The position numbers were made by a program, and so were the translations under genes. Below the pieces are notes generated by a model, which saw only the letters and a list, made by a program, of their open reading frames with translations, was not told the origin of the DNA and made no database searches. Below are positions 35,726 to 43,957 of a DNA stretch of 64,000 nt, piece by piece. Position 1 is the first letter of the stretch. The number at the start of each line of letters is the position of its first letter. The DNA lies in contig OZ244921.1 of NCBI GenBank assembly GCA_965221755.1, positions 2,852,001-2,916,000 of the forward strand, in the 5' to 3' direction. This stretch comes from Azophilus sp965221755 (lineage in GTDB: Bacteria > Pseudomonadota > Gammaproteobacteria > Pseudomonadales > Azotimanducaceae).

Positions 35726-36070
35726 TTGGAAAGCAACGGGAAGTTCGCTTTGGAGGGTGCGTTGGCGCCGCCGATGGCCAACGGCGAACTGGCCTTTGCC
35801 GAACCGTGGCAGGGCCGCGTCTTCGGCATGGCTTGGGCGCTCTGCGAAAGCGGCTGCTTCGAGTGGCCGGAGTTTCAGGCCAGCCTGATTGCAGCCATCG
35901 CCCGCCACGAAGGGCGGCGAAGTGCTGAGCGGGACGGGGAATACGCCTACTACGACCGTTTCTAGGAAGCCTTGGAAGCGCTGCTGGTCGCCAAGGGGAT
36001 GGCCACCGGCGCGGCGCTGGAATCCCGCCAGCGGGCACTTGCCGAGCGACCCCACGGCCACGACCACTAA
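35726..36070 (+). pseudogene. Nitrile hydratase accessory protein, amber-interrupted
   Basis: The frame from ATG 35726 reads MESNGKFALEGALAPP, ELAFAEPWQGRVFGMAWALC and EYAYYDRF, then TAG at 35963-35965, and continues in the same frame EALEALLVAKGMATG to AERPHGHDH and TAA at 36068. The whole is the ~110-residue activator that loads cobalt into the alpha subunit. The family has 'YYxxWL' where this has RF-stop, so a single TTG to TAG change fits. Without readthrough the protein loses its last third. Confidence 0.8.
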
Positions 36071-36127
36071 ATCGCCTGCCGCCCCAGGCGGCGCACAGTG
36101 AGATTCGGGACATTCCCTAGGGACTTC

Positions 36128-36322
36128 GAGTTTCGCGCCAGCGGAACTCGATCACGCTGCCAAAATGCGGCGCCCGGGACGAAGCGAGATGTTCGTTCGG
36201 GGTTCCGAGTTTCGCGCCAGCGAAACTCGATCACGCCGCCGCAGGCGGCGCGGTTTCGGGACGCTCGCTGGCCCCCGAGTTTCGCGCCAGCGAAACTCGA
36301 TCACGCCGCCGCAGGCGGCGCG
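36128..36322 (+). repeat. Cluster of three palindromic repeats (REP-like)
   Basis: Copies at 36128-36149, 36206-36252 and 36276-36322. The core is GAGTTTCGC-GCCA-GCGAAACTC, a 9-bp perfect palindrome (first copy has one mismatch). In the second and third copies it is followed by ATCA and a second hairpin CGCCGCC-GCA-GGCGGCG. Copies two and three are identical over 47 bases and 70 bases apart. They sit between the nitrile hydratase operon and the next gene, where REP/BIME elements usually lie. Confidence 0.85.
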
Positions 36323-36359
36323 TGTGCCATAATCCATCCTTTGCCCTTGGAGGACTCCA

Positions 36360-37616
36360 ATGAATCCAGCCGAAGATGCGGCCAAGTCGGCGGCGCCGGT
36401 TTATGTGCCTGCATTCCAGCTCACGGACGGACAGCCGCCGCCCATCGCCGCCAACGGCGGCCGGTCCTATGCGTCATTCGATCGGGATGGGGATGCCGGA
36501 ACCGCGGCGGCGATGGAAGCGGCCCTGTCCCAAGTTGCCCAAGGCCAGGGGCGGGCTGTTACCGACATGATCGAGAATGCGCCGCCGGGCCCTATCGAAA
36601 CCCAATGGGGCATTGGATTTCGCCGCTACGCGGAATGCCTGGACCACATTCGGGCCAACAACATCGAGGCCCCGGATGGGGGCGTTGCGCTGCCGCTGCG
36701 CTACACGGTTTACGAGCAGCCGTCCTACTCGGTCGTCTCCTCCAACGCCCTGTGGCGGGATCCCGCCCGCAAGGCGCAGGCGAAGGCGTTGCGCAAGGAC
36801 GAGCAAGACAACAACCGCCGCTGCCTCTACTTTCCCCAGGTGCTGCGCGATGCGCGACGCATTGGGGAATGCCACACCGGTCTATCGCCCTACGGTCCTG
36901 AATGCATGGACCGGCTGGGCGTCGCCTTGGCGCGCTGCGAATCGAAGTGTCGGAACTTCTACGATGCCGCCGAAGTGGAGCGCGTGTTCTACCCGGAGAT
37001 GGAGCGGCTCCTGCTGGCTTTCTTCCCGGATGCGACGGATGCGCTCGTGTACAACCACGACGTGTTCGACAAGGACTACGAGGGCGACCGAACGGAGGAC
37101 CAGGACAACAAGAACCCGGGCGTGAACGCTTTCTACGCCAACCTCGTTCACAACGACCTGAACGACAACAGCGGCCGGGTGCGCTGCCGTGAACTGTTGA
37201 CCCGCAACCTGCGCAACTTCGGGCGCAAGCAGCATTGCACGCAGGCGGAGGCTGACGCCAAGATGTCGCGCCGGTTCATGTCGATCAATCTCGCCAAGCC
37301 CATGGAAACGGTGCGCCAGAACCCTTTCGTGCTCTGCGCCTGGCCGTCTTTCGCCGACCAGCCCTACATTACCAACTACCGCATCTACGACGACCGGGTG
37401 GGGGAGACCACCCGTTTCACCTATCGTCCCGAACACGAGTGGTATTGGGTGCCGCAGCAGACCCCGACCGAGGTTTCGATGCTCAAGTGCTACGACTCGG
37501 TCACGGATGGTTCCGTCTCGCGCTGGTCCTTCCACAGCGCCTGCATCGATCCCACGGCGCCGACCGATGCGCCCTGTCGAAAAAACGTGGTGGTCCGCTC
37601 GTTCGTGTTCTTCTAG
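36360..37616 (+). CDS. CmcJ/NvfI (AsaB-like) family oxidoreductase
   Basis: 418 residues, somewhat longer than usual. The C-terminal half fits the CmcJ/AsaB family of Fe(II)-dependent hydroxylase/methylase-like proteins: AFYANLVHNDLNDNSG, MSINLAKPMETVRQNPFVLC, HEWYWVPQQTPTEVSMLKCYD, SFHSACIDPTAPTDAPCRKN and the closing VVRSFVFF. The N-terminal ~150 residues are less clear. Substrate unknown; relatives act in cephamycin and fungal secondary metabolism. GGAGG lies 6 bases before the ATG. No biosynthetic partners are nearby. Confidence 0.7.
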   Translation: MNPAEDAAKSAAPVYVPAFQLTDGQPPPIAANGGRSYASFDRDGDAGTAAAMEAALSQVAQGQGRAVTDMIENAPPGPIETQWGIGFRRYAECLDHIRANNIEAPDGGVALPLRYTVYEQPSYSVVSSNALWRDPARKAQAKALRKDEQDNNRRCLYFPQVLRDARRIGECHTGLSPYGPECMDRLGVALARCESKCRNFYDAAEVERVFYPEMERLLLAFFPDATDALVYNHDVFDKDYEGDRTEDQDNKNPGVNAFYANLVHNDLNDNSGRVRCRELLTRNLRNFGRKQHCTQAEADAKMSRRFMSINLAKPMETVRQNPFVLCAWPSFADQPYITNYRIYDDRVGETTRFTYRPEHEWYWVPQQTPTEVSMLKCYDSVTDGSVSRWSFHSACIDPTAPTDAPCRKNVVVRSFVFF

Positions 37617-37681
37617 GACGCGCATCAGAACTTGCGCTAAGATGTCCACTGTCTTGACAGCAGCGTAGGGGAGATCAGCCC

Positions 37682-37933
37682 ATGTCAATTCCTGATTTTC
37701 AGTCACTGATGCTTCCCACCCTCAAAGCTTTGGGCGGTGCTGGGGAGCGGTCCGTTTCCCAGATTCGTGAACAGGTCGCTGTAGATGCGGGGATTTCTGA
37801 CCGCGACATTCAGGAAATGCTTCCGAGCGGTCGGCAGACTGTCTTCGCAAACCGTGTGGCTTGGGCGTTGAGCCATGCGAAACCGTTACGAGATCAAGCA
37901 AGTCGAAGAAGACTACTTCGAATAGCTCCCTGA
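37682..37933 (+). pseudogene. Mrr-type restriction enzyme, N-terminal domain fragment
   Basis: MSIPDFQSLMLPTLKALGG, SVSQIREQVAVDAGISDRDI and EMLPSGRQTVFANRVAWALSHAK are the Mrr N-terminal winged-helix domain. After about residue 66 (near 37880) likeness ends, and the catalytic domain with the QxK nuclease motif is absent. The remaining residues come from antisense of the fic gene. The full enzyme would cut methylated DNA; this fragment cannot. Confidence 0.8.
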
Positions 37934-38756
37934 TTGCATGGATCTTCGCTGCAGTCCATTCAGCGGTCTGTCTGATAGCCTCCAGCATGAAGATGATCCA
38001 CTTTTCCCAAGCCTGTTGGGTCGTCACTTCAAGCAGATGCCGGTAATACAGCGCTTTGTTCTGGATGACATGCCGGCTGAGGTAGAGGACCGGAATGTCG
38101 AGCAGACCCTTGTCAACGAGATAGAGCCGGTTCAGCGCACGCCCGGTGCGTCCGTTTCCGTCGATAAACGGGTGAACCGCCTCGAACTGATAGCGCATCA
38201 CCGCAAGGCGGATCAAAGGGTCCGTCTCATCGGCGTCGTGGATGTAGCGCTCCCAGTTGGCCAGTTTGGCCCGAAGAACGCCTTCGCCGTCTGGCGGTGT
38301 GTAGATGACCTCGTTGGTGGTCTCGCTGATCAGCGCCGTTCCCGGGGTCTTGCGAATGTCCAAGTTCACGCCCTTGATCGTTCCGCACACCTCGACCGCC
38401 ATGGTCGAGGGCACCGGGGTTCGCTTGAGCATTTCAAAACCACGGCACAGGGCGGTGCGGTAGCGCAGCGCCTCCTTGGTTGCCGGGTCCGCCTGACCTG
38501 CAGCGGCGTTGGCGCAACGAAACAGCCGATCCGTGGTCGTGACGATGTTCTCGATCTCGGAACTCGCCTGCGCTTCGAGCAAGGGAATTGAGTTGATCAG
38601 CATGGACTGGTTTGGGATAAGCCTGCCGGAAGCCCGGAGTTCCGCAAGTGCGGCGCGTGCGCCGATGCAGCAGCGCAGAACTGCTTTGGTTTCAATGTCC
38701 GCCTTAGGCGGCAGGTTCGGAAGGCCATTGCAGGGACGATTGGGGTCGAAGTCCAT
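37722..38756 (-). CDS. Fic-domain protein (adenylyltransferase), C-terminally truncated
   Basis: Open frame of 344 residues. Native sequence reaches about residue 280. The class II self-inhibitory helix SSEIEN (65-70, Glu blocks the ATP site) lies N-terminal to the Fic core, whose active-site loop is HPFIDGNGRTGR (195-206, intact). It should transfer AMP to Ser/Thr/Tyr of target proteins. The expected winged-helix domain after KIHAIRELFE is missing. From ~37916 the frame runs antisense through the mrr fragment. Whether the shortened protein folds is unknown. Confidence 0.82.
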   Translation of the reverse strand: MDFDPNRPCNGLPNLPPKADIETKAVLRCCIGARAALAELRASGRLIPNQSMLINSIPLLEAQASSEIENIVTTTDRLFRCANAAAGQADPATKEALRYRTALCRGFEMLKRTPVPSTMAVEVCGTIKGVNLDIRKTPGTALISETTNEVIYTPPDGEGVLRAKLANWERYIHDADETDPLIRLAVMRYQFEAVHPFIDGNGRTGRALNRLYLVDKGLLDIPVLYLSRHVIQNKALYYRHLLEVTTQQAWEKWIIFMLEAIRQTAEWTAAKIHAIRELFEVVFFDLLDLVTVSHGSTPKPHGLRRQSADRSEAFPECRGQKSPHLQRPVHESGKRTAPQHRPKL

Positions 38757-38808
38757 GTCTGGTCCATCCTGCCCCTCGTGGGGAAGTCTGCTGGACGTGC
38801 GAAAGGTC

Positions 38809-39918
38809 TCAGTTGGCGCCTAAACCCGCCTGCTCGCGGGACGCAGCCGACGTTCGCAGAGTGCTTGCGCTGCCCTTGATCGTGAACGGTTCCATGGCGT
38901 GGCGGCCCATCACGGCCAGTGCCGCGCCCTCATTTGCGGATTGCGCCGCAATCGCAACCACGACCCCTGCCGCATGGCCGTTGGCGCCGCGCAGCTCGGT
39001 GCCGATGTGGGGTTCCTCGTTCGCCCAAGCGAGCGCTTTCAGTTGCCGCTTGACCTCGCCCCGGTGCTGGGCTCGGGCGACGATCTCCTGGCCGAGATAG
39101 CAGCCCTTGGTGAAGCTCAACGCGCCGAGTTCATCGAGCGCCAGCATCTGCGGCAGGAAAAAGCCGGAGGTGGCCGTTTCCAGCCAAACCTCCCGCTTGG
39201 CTATCGCGGCATTGCGCCAGTCATTGGCGGTGAGCGTTGGCCCCGCCGCCAGGAGCCTCTCAGCTTCGTTGACGCCCTCGCCCTGCAGCAGCACGATCCG
39301 GCGTTCCGCGTCGAGGTCGCGCGCGGGTGCGGGAAGGTTCAAGCCCATGGCGCCCACTAAGATGCAGTGCGCCGTCGCATCACTGGCTTGGGTCTTCGAG
39401 AACGCCAGATAGGGTGCCAGGAAGGACAGGGCCAAGGCGCACAGGCTCCGGTGGACAATGAGGGTCACCCGTTCGTCCTCGCGCCAGGCGTAGCCGGTCA
39501 GGACGGTTCGGCCCTTGATGTTGCACATCGCGGTGAAGGTCGGCTCGCTGCCGAGGGCATCCAGGTCGATGCTGAGGTAGCCTTGCAGAAACGACGCTGA
39601 GTCCGGTCCGTCAAAGGTGAGCGCACCCAAGTCGTCAAGCGCCAGGACGCCGGTTTTTCCTTTGCCGCCTGCGGTTGTGGACGTGCGAGATGTCTGCGGC
39701 GGGTTGCCGACCATGGCCATTGCCTGACGGTTGCGAGCTGAGGCAGGATTGTTGCCCGCTTCGAGCCGGTTGTCGAGGCGCCTGTCGCCCAGAGGGCCAG
39801 AGGCGGTTGCAGTTTCGCTACGCGAAACTCCGCGCTCGTCGCCTAGGTCGGATTCAGTATGTTGTTGAACCCGCGCGCGTTGCTTGAGCCAATTCACGAA
39901 ATGGTTCTGAGCCCGCAT
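38809..39918 (-). CDS. ygfZ: tRNA-modifying / Fe-S repair protein YgfZ with an extended N-terminal insert
   Basis: 369 residues from ATG 39918. The folate-binding fold with the family signature KGCYLGQEIVAR (Cys essential in E. coli) is clear, as is PDSASFLQGYLSIDL. YgfZ acts with folate in repair of certain Fe-S enzymes such as MiaB. The first ~25 residues (MRAQNHFVNWLKQRARVQQH) look like a normal start. They are followed by ~60 low-complexity residues (SRSETATASG... to TTAGGKGKTG) absent from the family, and this DNA contains a palindromic repeat at 39811-39829. Confidence 0.85.
   Translation of the reverse strand: MRAQNHFVNWLKQRARVQQHTESDLGDERGVSRSETATASGPLGDRRLDNRLEAGNNPASARNRQAMAMVGNPPQTSRTSTTAGGKGKTGVLALDDLGALTFDGPDSASFLQGYLSIDLDALGSEPTFTAMCNIKGRTVLTGYAWREDERVTLIVHRSLCALALSFLAPYLAFSKTQASDATAHCILVGAMGLNLPAPARDLDAERRIVLLQGEGVNEAERLLAAGPTLTANDWRNAAIAKREVWLETATSGFFLPQMLALDELGALSFTKGCYLGQEIVARAQHRGEVKRQLKALAWANEEPHIGTELRGANGHAAGVVVAIAAQSANEGAALAVMGRHAMEPFTIKGSASTLRTSAASREQAGLGAN
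39811..39829 (+). repeat. Palindromic repeat inside ygfZ
   Basis: AGTTTCGC-TAC-GCGAAACT, a short perfect palindrome of the same family as the intergenic copies at 36.1-36.3, 42.4 and 59.1 kb. Here it is read as part of ygfZ, in the non-conserved insert. Confidence 0.7.
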
Positions 39919-40043
39919 AGGTGGCGCACCCACTGCGCGGATGTGTTTGGGGTTTGGTTGGCGCGAAACTCCGGACCTATTGGGCGGTAAGGTGGCCGAT
40001 GCGCGCCTTAAGTCCGGACAGCGTGATGGATGGGAGTTTGCAC

Positions 40044-40301
40044 ATGGCAGGAAAAGAGGCAATCGGCGCCCTTTACTGGCGCAGCCGCCGGGGGCTGACC
40101 GAAGTCGAACTCAAGCTGGTGCCGTTTTTCGAGCGCCGCTTCGAGGCGTTGCCGGCCCCGGACCGGCAAGCCTACGCCCGGCTCCTGGAGCGGGAGGACT
40201 GGCAGCTCCACGATTGGCTTCAGGGCCGGTCCGAGCCCGCCGAGCCGCATTTGGCCCGCATTGTCGGCCTGATCCGGCGCTTTGGCCGGGAGCAGGCATG
40301 A
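40044..40301 (+). CDS. sdhE: FAD assembly factor SdhE
   Basis: 85 residues from ATG 40044. The family motif is here YWRSRRGLTEVELKLVPFFE (RRG, then the E/D-rich helix), followed by ERLLEREDWQLHDWL-type text (YARLLEREDWQLHDWLQGR). SdhE helps attach FAD covalently to SdhA and FrdA. GGGAG lies 7 bases upstream. It overlaps the next gene by ATGA. The frame is open upstream without family likeness. Confidence 0.92.
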   Translation: MAGKEAIGALYWRSRRGLTEVELKLVPFFERRFEALPAPDRQAYARLLEREDWQLHDWLQGRSEPAEPHLARIVGLIRRFGREQA

Positions 40302-40621
40302 CTTTGGCGCCCGCCCGTCTGCGCTGGTCGGTTTGGGTTGCCCAGTTCGCCGTTGCGGTGGCTGGCGGCTGGACTTGGTTCGGCAATGCCGGCGGGGCGC
40401 TGATGGCGCTCTGGCTGTGGCTGCTGCGTCCGTCGGCGGAGATCGATTTGGAATTTCCGCAGCCGCTGCGTTGGGTGCGCCTGTCCCGCTTCTCCGTCAC
40501 TTGGAACGGCGGCTCCGCCCGCTTCGGCCGAACCATGCGGGTCTATCGCGACGAAGTCAGCGCTGAGGCGTTCGCCCGCCTGCGCCGGGACTTGAAGGGC
40601 GCCTGCTCCGGGAACCGATAG
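40298..40621 (+). CDS. YgfX/CptA-like small membrane protein
   Basis: 107 residues, coupled to sdhE by an ATGA overlap. Two hydrophobic segments (VWVAQFAVAVAGGW and GGALMALWLWLL, roughly 12-45) form a membrane hairpin, followed by a soluble tail with FSVTWNGGSARFGR and RVYRDEVSAEAFARLRRDL. sdhE-ygfX (cptBA) is a conserved gammaproteobacterial pair. The family assignment is from context and layout more than sequence identity. Confidence 0.65.
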   Translation: MTLAPARLRWSVWVAQFAVAVAGGWTWFGNAGGALMALWLWLLRPSAEIDLEFPQPLRWVRLSRFSVTWNGGSARFGRTMRVYRDEVSAEAFARLRRDLKGACSGNR

Positions 40622-40634
40622 CGGGGCTTTCGGG

Positions 40635-42260
40635 CTACCGTCGCTTCGCCTGGGGCCGCATCAAGTCGAGATGCTCAACCGAACCGGGGAACAGGATTGT
40701 GTCCTTGGCTTCGGCCGCCGCTTCCGGGTAGTCCAGATTGAAGTGCAGGCCACGGCTTTCGCGGCGCAGCAGCGCGGAGCGGATGATGAGGTCGGCGACG
40801 TCGATCAGGTTGCGCAGCTCGATCAGGTCATTGCTCACCCGGTAGTGGCTGTAGTATTCGTGGACCTCCTGCTTGAGCAGGTTGACGCGGTGCAGGGCTC
40901 GCTGCAGGCGTTTGTTGGTGCGCACGATGCCCACGTAATCCCACATGAAGCGGCGCAGTTCGTCCCAGTTATGGGCGATCACCACGTCCTCGTCGGAATC
41001 CGTGACTTGGCTTTCGTCCCATTGCGGGGGCTCGACGGGGGCATGGGGACGATCGAGCTGCGCGCCAATGGCGGCGGCGGCGGCGTCTGCGAACACCAAG
41101 CATTCGAGCAGGGAGTTGCTCGCCAGCCGGTTGGCGCCGTGCAGGCCCGTGCAGCTGACTTCGCCGATGGCGTAGAGGCCGGGGATGTCGGTTTGGCCGG
41201 TCCCGTCCACCACCACGCCGCCACAGGTGTAATGGGCGGCGGGCACTACGGGCACCGCCTGCTGCGTGATGTCGTAGCCGAATTCCCGGCAGCGCCGGGC
41301 GATGGTGGGGAAGCGCTCCTCGACGAAATCCTTGGGTCGATGGCTGATGTCGATGAAGACGCTGTCCGCGCCCAAACGCTTCATCTCATGGTCGATGGCC
41401 CGAGCCACGATGTCCCGCGGCGCGAGTTCCGCCCGCGCATCAAAGTCGGCCATGAAGCGGGTGCCGTCCGGCAGCGTCAGCACGCCGCCCTCGCCGCGCA
41501 CGGCTTCGGAGATCAGGAACGACTTGGCGTGCGGATGGTAGAGGCAGGTCGGGTGGAACTGGATGAACTCCATGTTGGCGATGCGGCAGCCCGCCCGCCA
41601 AGCCATGGCGATGCCGTCCCCGGTGCTGCCGTCCGGGTTGCTGGTGTACAGATACGCCTTGCTGGCGCCGCCGCAGGCCAGCACCACGCAACGGGCTTGG
41701 AAAACCTCAACCCGGCCGGTGCTGCGGTTGAGCACGTAGGCTCCCGCGCAGCGGTTGCCGTGGCGGCCGAGCTTGCTTAGGTTGATCAGGTCTATGGCCA
41801 CCCGGTCGTTGAACAGTTCGATGTCGGGATGGTCCAGCGCGCGCTCGGTCAGGGTGGCCACGACGGCCGCTCCGGTGGCGTCCGCCACGTGCAGGATGCG
41901 CCGAAACGAATGGCCGCCTTCGCGGGTCAGGTCCAGTTCGTTGCCCACCGAGTCGAACGTGACGCCCCGGCTGCGCAGGCGATCGACCGCCCGGCTTGCT
42001 TGGGAGACCGTGAACTGGACGATCGCCTCATCGCAAAGCCCGGCGCCGGCGGCGATGGTGTCCCGGCAGTGGGCCTCGATGCTGTCTTCCGGGTCCGTCA
42101 CCGCCGCCACGCCGCCCTGCGCCCATTGGGAGGCGCTGGCTTCGGCCCGGTCCTTGCAGAGCACGGTCACCCGAGCGTCCGGCGCCAAGCTCAGCGCCGC
42201 GGACAGTCCGGCAGCGCCGCCGCCAATGATGAGAACGTCGGTGGCGAAGCGTTGGGTCAT
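40635..42260 (-). CDS. nadB: L-aspartate oxidase
   Basis: 541 residues. The FAD motif IIGGGAAGLSAALSL opens the protein. ASQWAQGGVAAVTDPEDS, EGGHSFRRILHVADATG, EFIQFHPTCLYHP and CGGVVVDGTGQTDIPGLYAIGEVSCTGLHGANRLASNSLLE are typical. It oxidises aspartate to iminoaspartate for NAD synthesis. No nadA or nadC is adjacent. It is divergent from the sigma factor gene, as in E. coli (nadB-rpoE). Confidence 0.96.
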   Translation of the reverse strand: MTQRFATDVLIIGGGAAGLSAALSLAPDARVTVLCKDRAEASASQWAQGGVAAVTDPEDSIEAHCRDTIAAGAGLCDEAIVQFTVSQASRAVDRLRSRGVTFDSVGNELDLTREGGHSFRRILHVADATGAAVVATLTERALDHPDIELFNDRVAIDLINLSKLGRHGNRCAGAYVLNRSTGRVEVFQARCVVLACGGASKAYLYTSNPDGSTGDGIAMAWRAGCRIANMEFIQFHPTCLYHPHAKSFLISEAVRGEGGVLTLPDGTRFMADFDARAELAPRDIVARAIDHEMKRLGADSVFIDISHRPKDFVEERFPTIARRCREFGYDITQQAVPVVPAAHYTCGGVVVDGTGQTDIPGLYAIGEVSCTGLHGANRLASNSLLECLVFADAAAAAIGAQLDRPHAPVEPPQWDESQVTDSDEDVVIAHNWDELRRFMWDYVGIVRTNKRLQRALHRVNLLKQEVHEYYSHYRVSNDLIELRNLIDVADLIIRSALLRRESRGLHFNLDYPEAAAEAKDTILFPGSVEHLDLMRPQAKRR

Positions 42261-42563
42261 AAGCCGCCAACCCGCATTGAAGCCATCCTTCGCAAGCCTT
42301 TTTGCACTGCCGTGCGGGCTTAAGACACTTTTCGGAACCTGAGCAATTCAGCATACGCCGAGTTTCACGCCAGCGAAACTCCATCCGCACCCGCTTCGCG
42401 GGTGCGCGAGTTCAGAAACAACCCGGAATCCACCTCACGCAACGTGCGCGGAGTTTCGCGCCAGCGAAACTCAAACGCACCCGCCACGCGGGTGCGCGGT
42501 GGCAAGCGCCGCCGTTTGCGAGCACAATGCCGCCCGCAACAGCAGTGCGGTTCGGTGTCGGAG
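42261..42563 (+). repeat. nadB-rpoE intergenic region with two palindromic repeats
   Basis: Copy one: GAGTTTCACGCCAGCGAAACTC at 42360-42381 followed by CGCACCCGC-TTC-GCGGGTGCG. Copy two: GAGTTTCGCGCCAGCGAAACTC at 42451-42472 followed by CGCACCCGC-CAC-GCGGGTGCG. The second hairpin differs from that at 36 kb but matches the copy at 59.1 kb, so at least two subtypes exist. Promoters for nadB and the sigma factor must also lie in these 303 bases; none is obvious by eye. Confidence 0.8.
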
Positions 42564-43142
42564 ATGAGCGCAGACGAGACGGACAAGGAATTGGTGTCCC
42601 GCGTCAAGCGGGGTGACCGAGCCGCTTTCAATCTGCTCTTCGGACGCTATCAGCACAAGATCCGCAGTTTGGTCGCGCGCCACGTCCGCAATCCGGAGGA
42701 CGTCGAGGATGTCGCCCAGGAGGCGTTCATCAAGGCGTTTCGCGCCCTGCCCAAGTTTCGTGGCGAGAGCGCGTTCTACACTTGGCTCTACCGCATCGCG
42801 ATCAACACCGCGCGCAACCAGCAGCTGGCGAAGAGCCGGCGTCCGCCGGGCGTGGACATTGACGCCGAGGAGGCCCAGTCCATGGATGGCGGGGACCGGC
42901 TCGTTGCAGCCGAGAGCCCGGAAGCGGCGGCTTCCAGGGATGAACTGGCCGAAGCGATAGAGCAAGCCATGGCGGCCTTGCCCGATGATCCGCGCACGGC
43001 CCTCGCCCTGCGGGAGTTCGAGGGTTTAACCTACGAGCAGATCGCCGCCATCATGGAGTGCCCGGTGGGCACGGTGCGTTCGCGCATCTTCCGTGCCCGG
43101 GAAGCGGTGGATCGCCGCATCGGCCACTTGTTGGACCGCTGA
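42564..43142 (+). CDS. rpoE: ECF sigma factor RpoE/AlgU
   Basis: 192 residues. Sigma region 2 (DRAAFNLLFGRYQHKI, DVEDVAQEAFIKAFRALPKFRGES, FYTWLYRIAINTARN) and region 4 (ALPDDPRTALALREFEGLTYEQIAAIMECPVGTVRSRIFRARE) match the RpoE/AlgU group nearly word for word. It directs envelope-stress genes and is held by the anti-sigma factor encoded downstream. ATG at 42564 is the family start. nadB on its other side supports the name. Confidence 0.95.
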   Translation: MSADETDKELVSRVKRGDRAAFNLLFGRYQHKIRSLVARHVRNPEDVEDVAQEAFIKAFRALPKFRGESAFYTWLYRIAINTARNQQLAKSRRPPGVDIDAEEAQSMDGGDRLVAAESPEAAASRDELAEAIEQAMAALPDDPRTALALREFEGLTYEQIAAIMECPVGTVRSRIFRAREAVDRRIGHLLDR

Positions 43143-43409
43143 CCTGGCCAAGCCATGCGCCGGGCAAGTGAACGAGCGCTTCGCAGTGGCTGGGATATGC
43201 CCACACAAAGGTTGATTGATTTGGTAATCTCCCTCATCCAGCGCTGGCACCGGTTTCCGCAAGCGTCGGCGCTGGTGGAAAATGCGCCTGAATTCGGGTC
43301 GCACAGGGTTCGTATGGTCGTACACGGGTCACATAATGCAGGCATGCAAAAAAGCCCTCACTGGTCCGGTCTTTAAGAATGCGCGCCGCAATGGGTAGGG
43401 CCTAGGGCC

Positions 43410-43952
43410 ATGTCAGAGCGATCGCGCGAGTCCCTCTCCGCCCTCATGGACGGGGAGGCCAGTGCCCTTGAAGTCCGCCGAGTGCTTGATGAGGTGCGGC
43501 GCGACGCCGGGCTGCGCCAGGCTTGGGATCGTTGGCAGCGGTTGTCAGCGGCGCTTCAGGGCGATGCGGCGCCAGCGGCAACCGACCTTGCGGACCGGGT
43601 TTGGGCCGGATTGGGCGCTGCTTCCGACGCCGACCGCGCCGTGCGCCAAGCTCCGCCGGGCCATCGATGGAGCGGGCGGCGATCGGCCGCTTGGGCTGCG
43701 GTGTCGGCGGTCGCCTTTGCGGTGGTCGCCGCAGCCTACTTGACCACCCTTGGCGGCAAAGGCGAGCCGGTGGCGCTGCCCGAGTCCGCCGCCCGTCCTG
43801 CCGACCTGGATGCGCCGGGAACGCTGTCCGACAAGCTGCCGCCGAAAGCCCGCAACGTCGATGTTTACCTGCTGCACCACATGCAGCAGAAGGCGGTCGA
43901 GCAACCGGATGTGGGCGTCTTCGCCAAGCTCGTGACCTTTGAGCCGGAGTGA
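43410..43952 (+). CDS. Anti-sigma factor RseA/MucA
   Basis: 180 residues. The N-terminal cytoplasmic sigma-binding domain is SRESLSALMDGEASALEVRRVLDEVRRD followed by WDRWQRLSAAL. One membrane helix (AAWAAVSAVAFAVVAAAYLTTL, about 92-113) leads to a periplasmic part. Proteolysis of this protein by DegS and RseP homologues would release the sigma factor. An unusual 267-base gap separates it from rpoE. It is followed by the RseB gene after 5 bases. Confidence 0.9.
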   Translation: MSERSRESLSALMDGEASALEVRRVLDEVRRDAGLRQAWDRWQRLSAALQGDAAPAATDLADRVWAGLGAASDADRAVRQAPPGHRWSGRRSAAWAAVSAVAFAVVAAAYLTTLGGKGEPVALPESAARPADLDAPGTLSDKLPPKARNVDVYLLHHMQQKAVEQPDVGVFAKLVTFEPE

Positions 43953-43957
43953 CCTTG

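Noticed and set aside
36206..36322. Two identical 47-base repeats 70 bases apart as a CRISPR array
   Set aside because: Only two full units, each made of two internal palindromes, with members scattered elsewhere. No cas genes. They fit REP-like elements.
42331..42360. GGAACC-type motif before rpoE as a sigma-E autoregulatory promoter
   Set aside because: The -35 is only a partial match and no convincing TCTGA-like -10 lies at the right distance.
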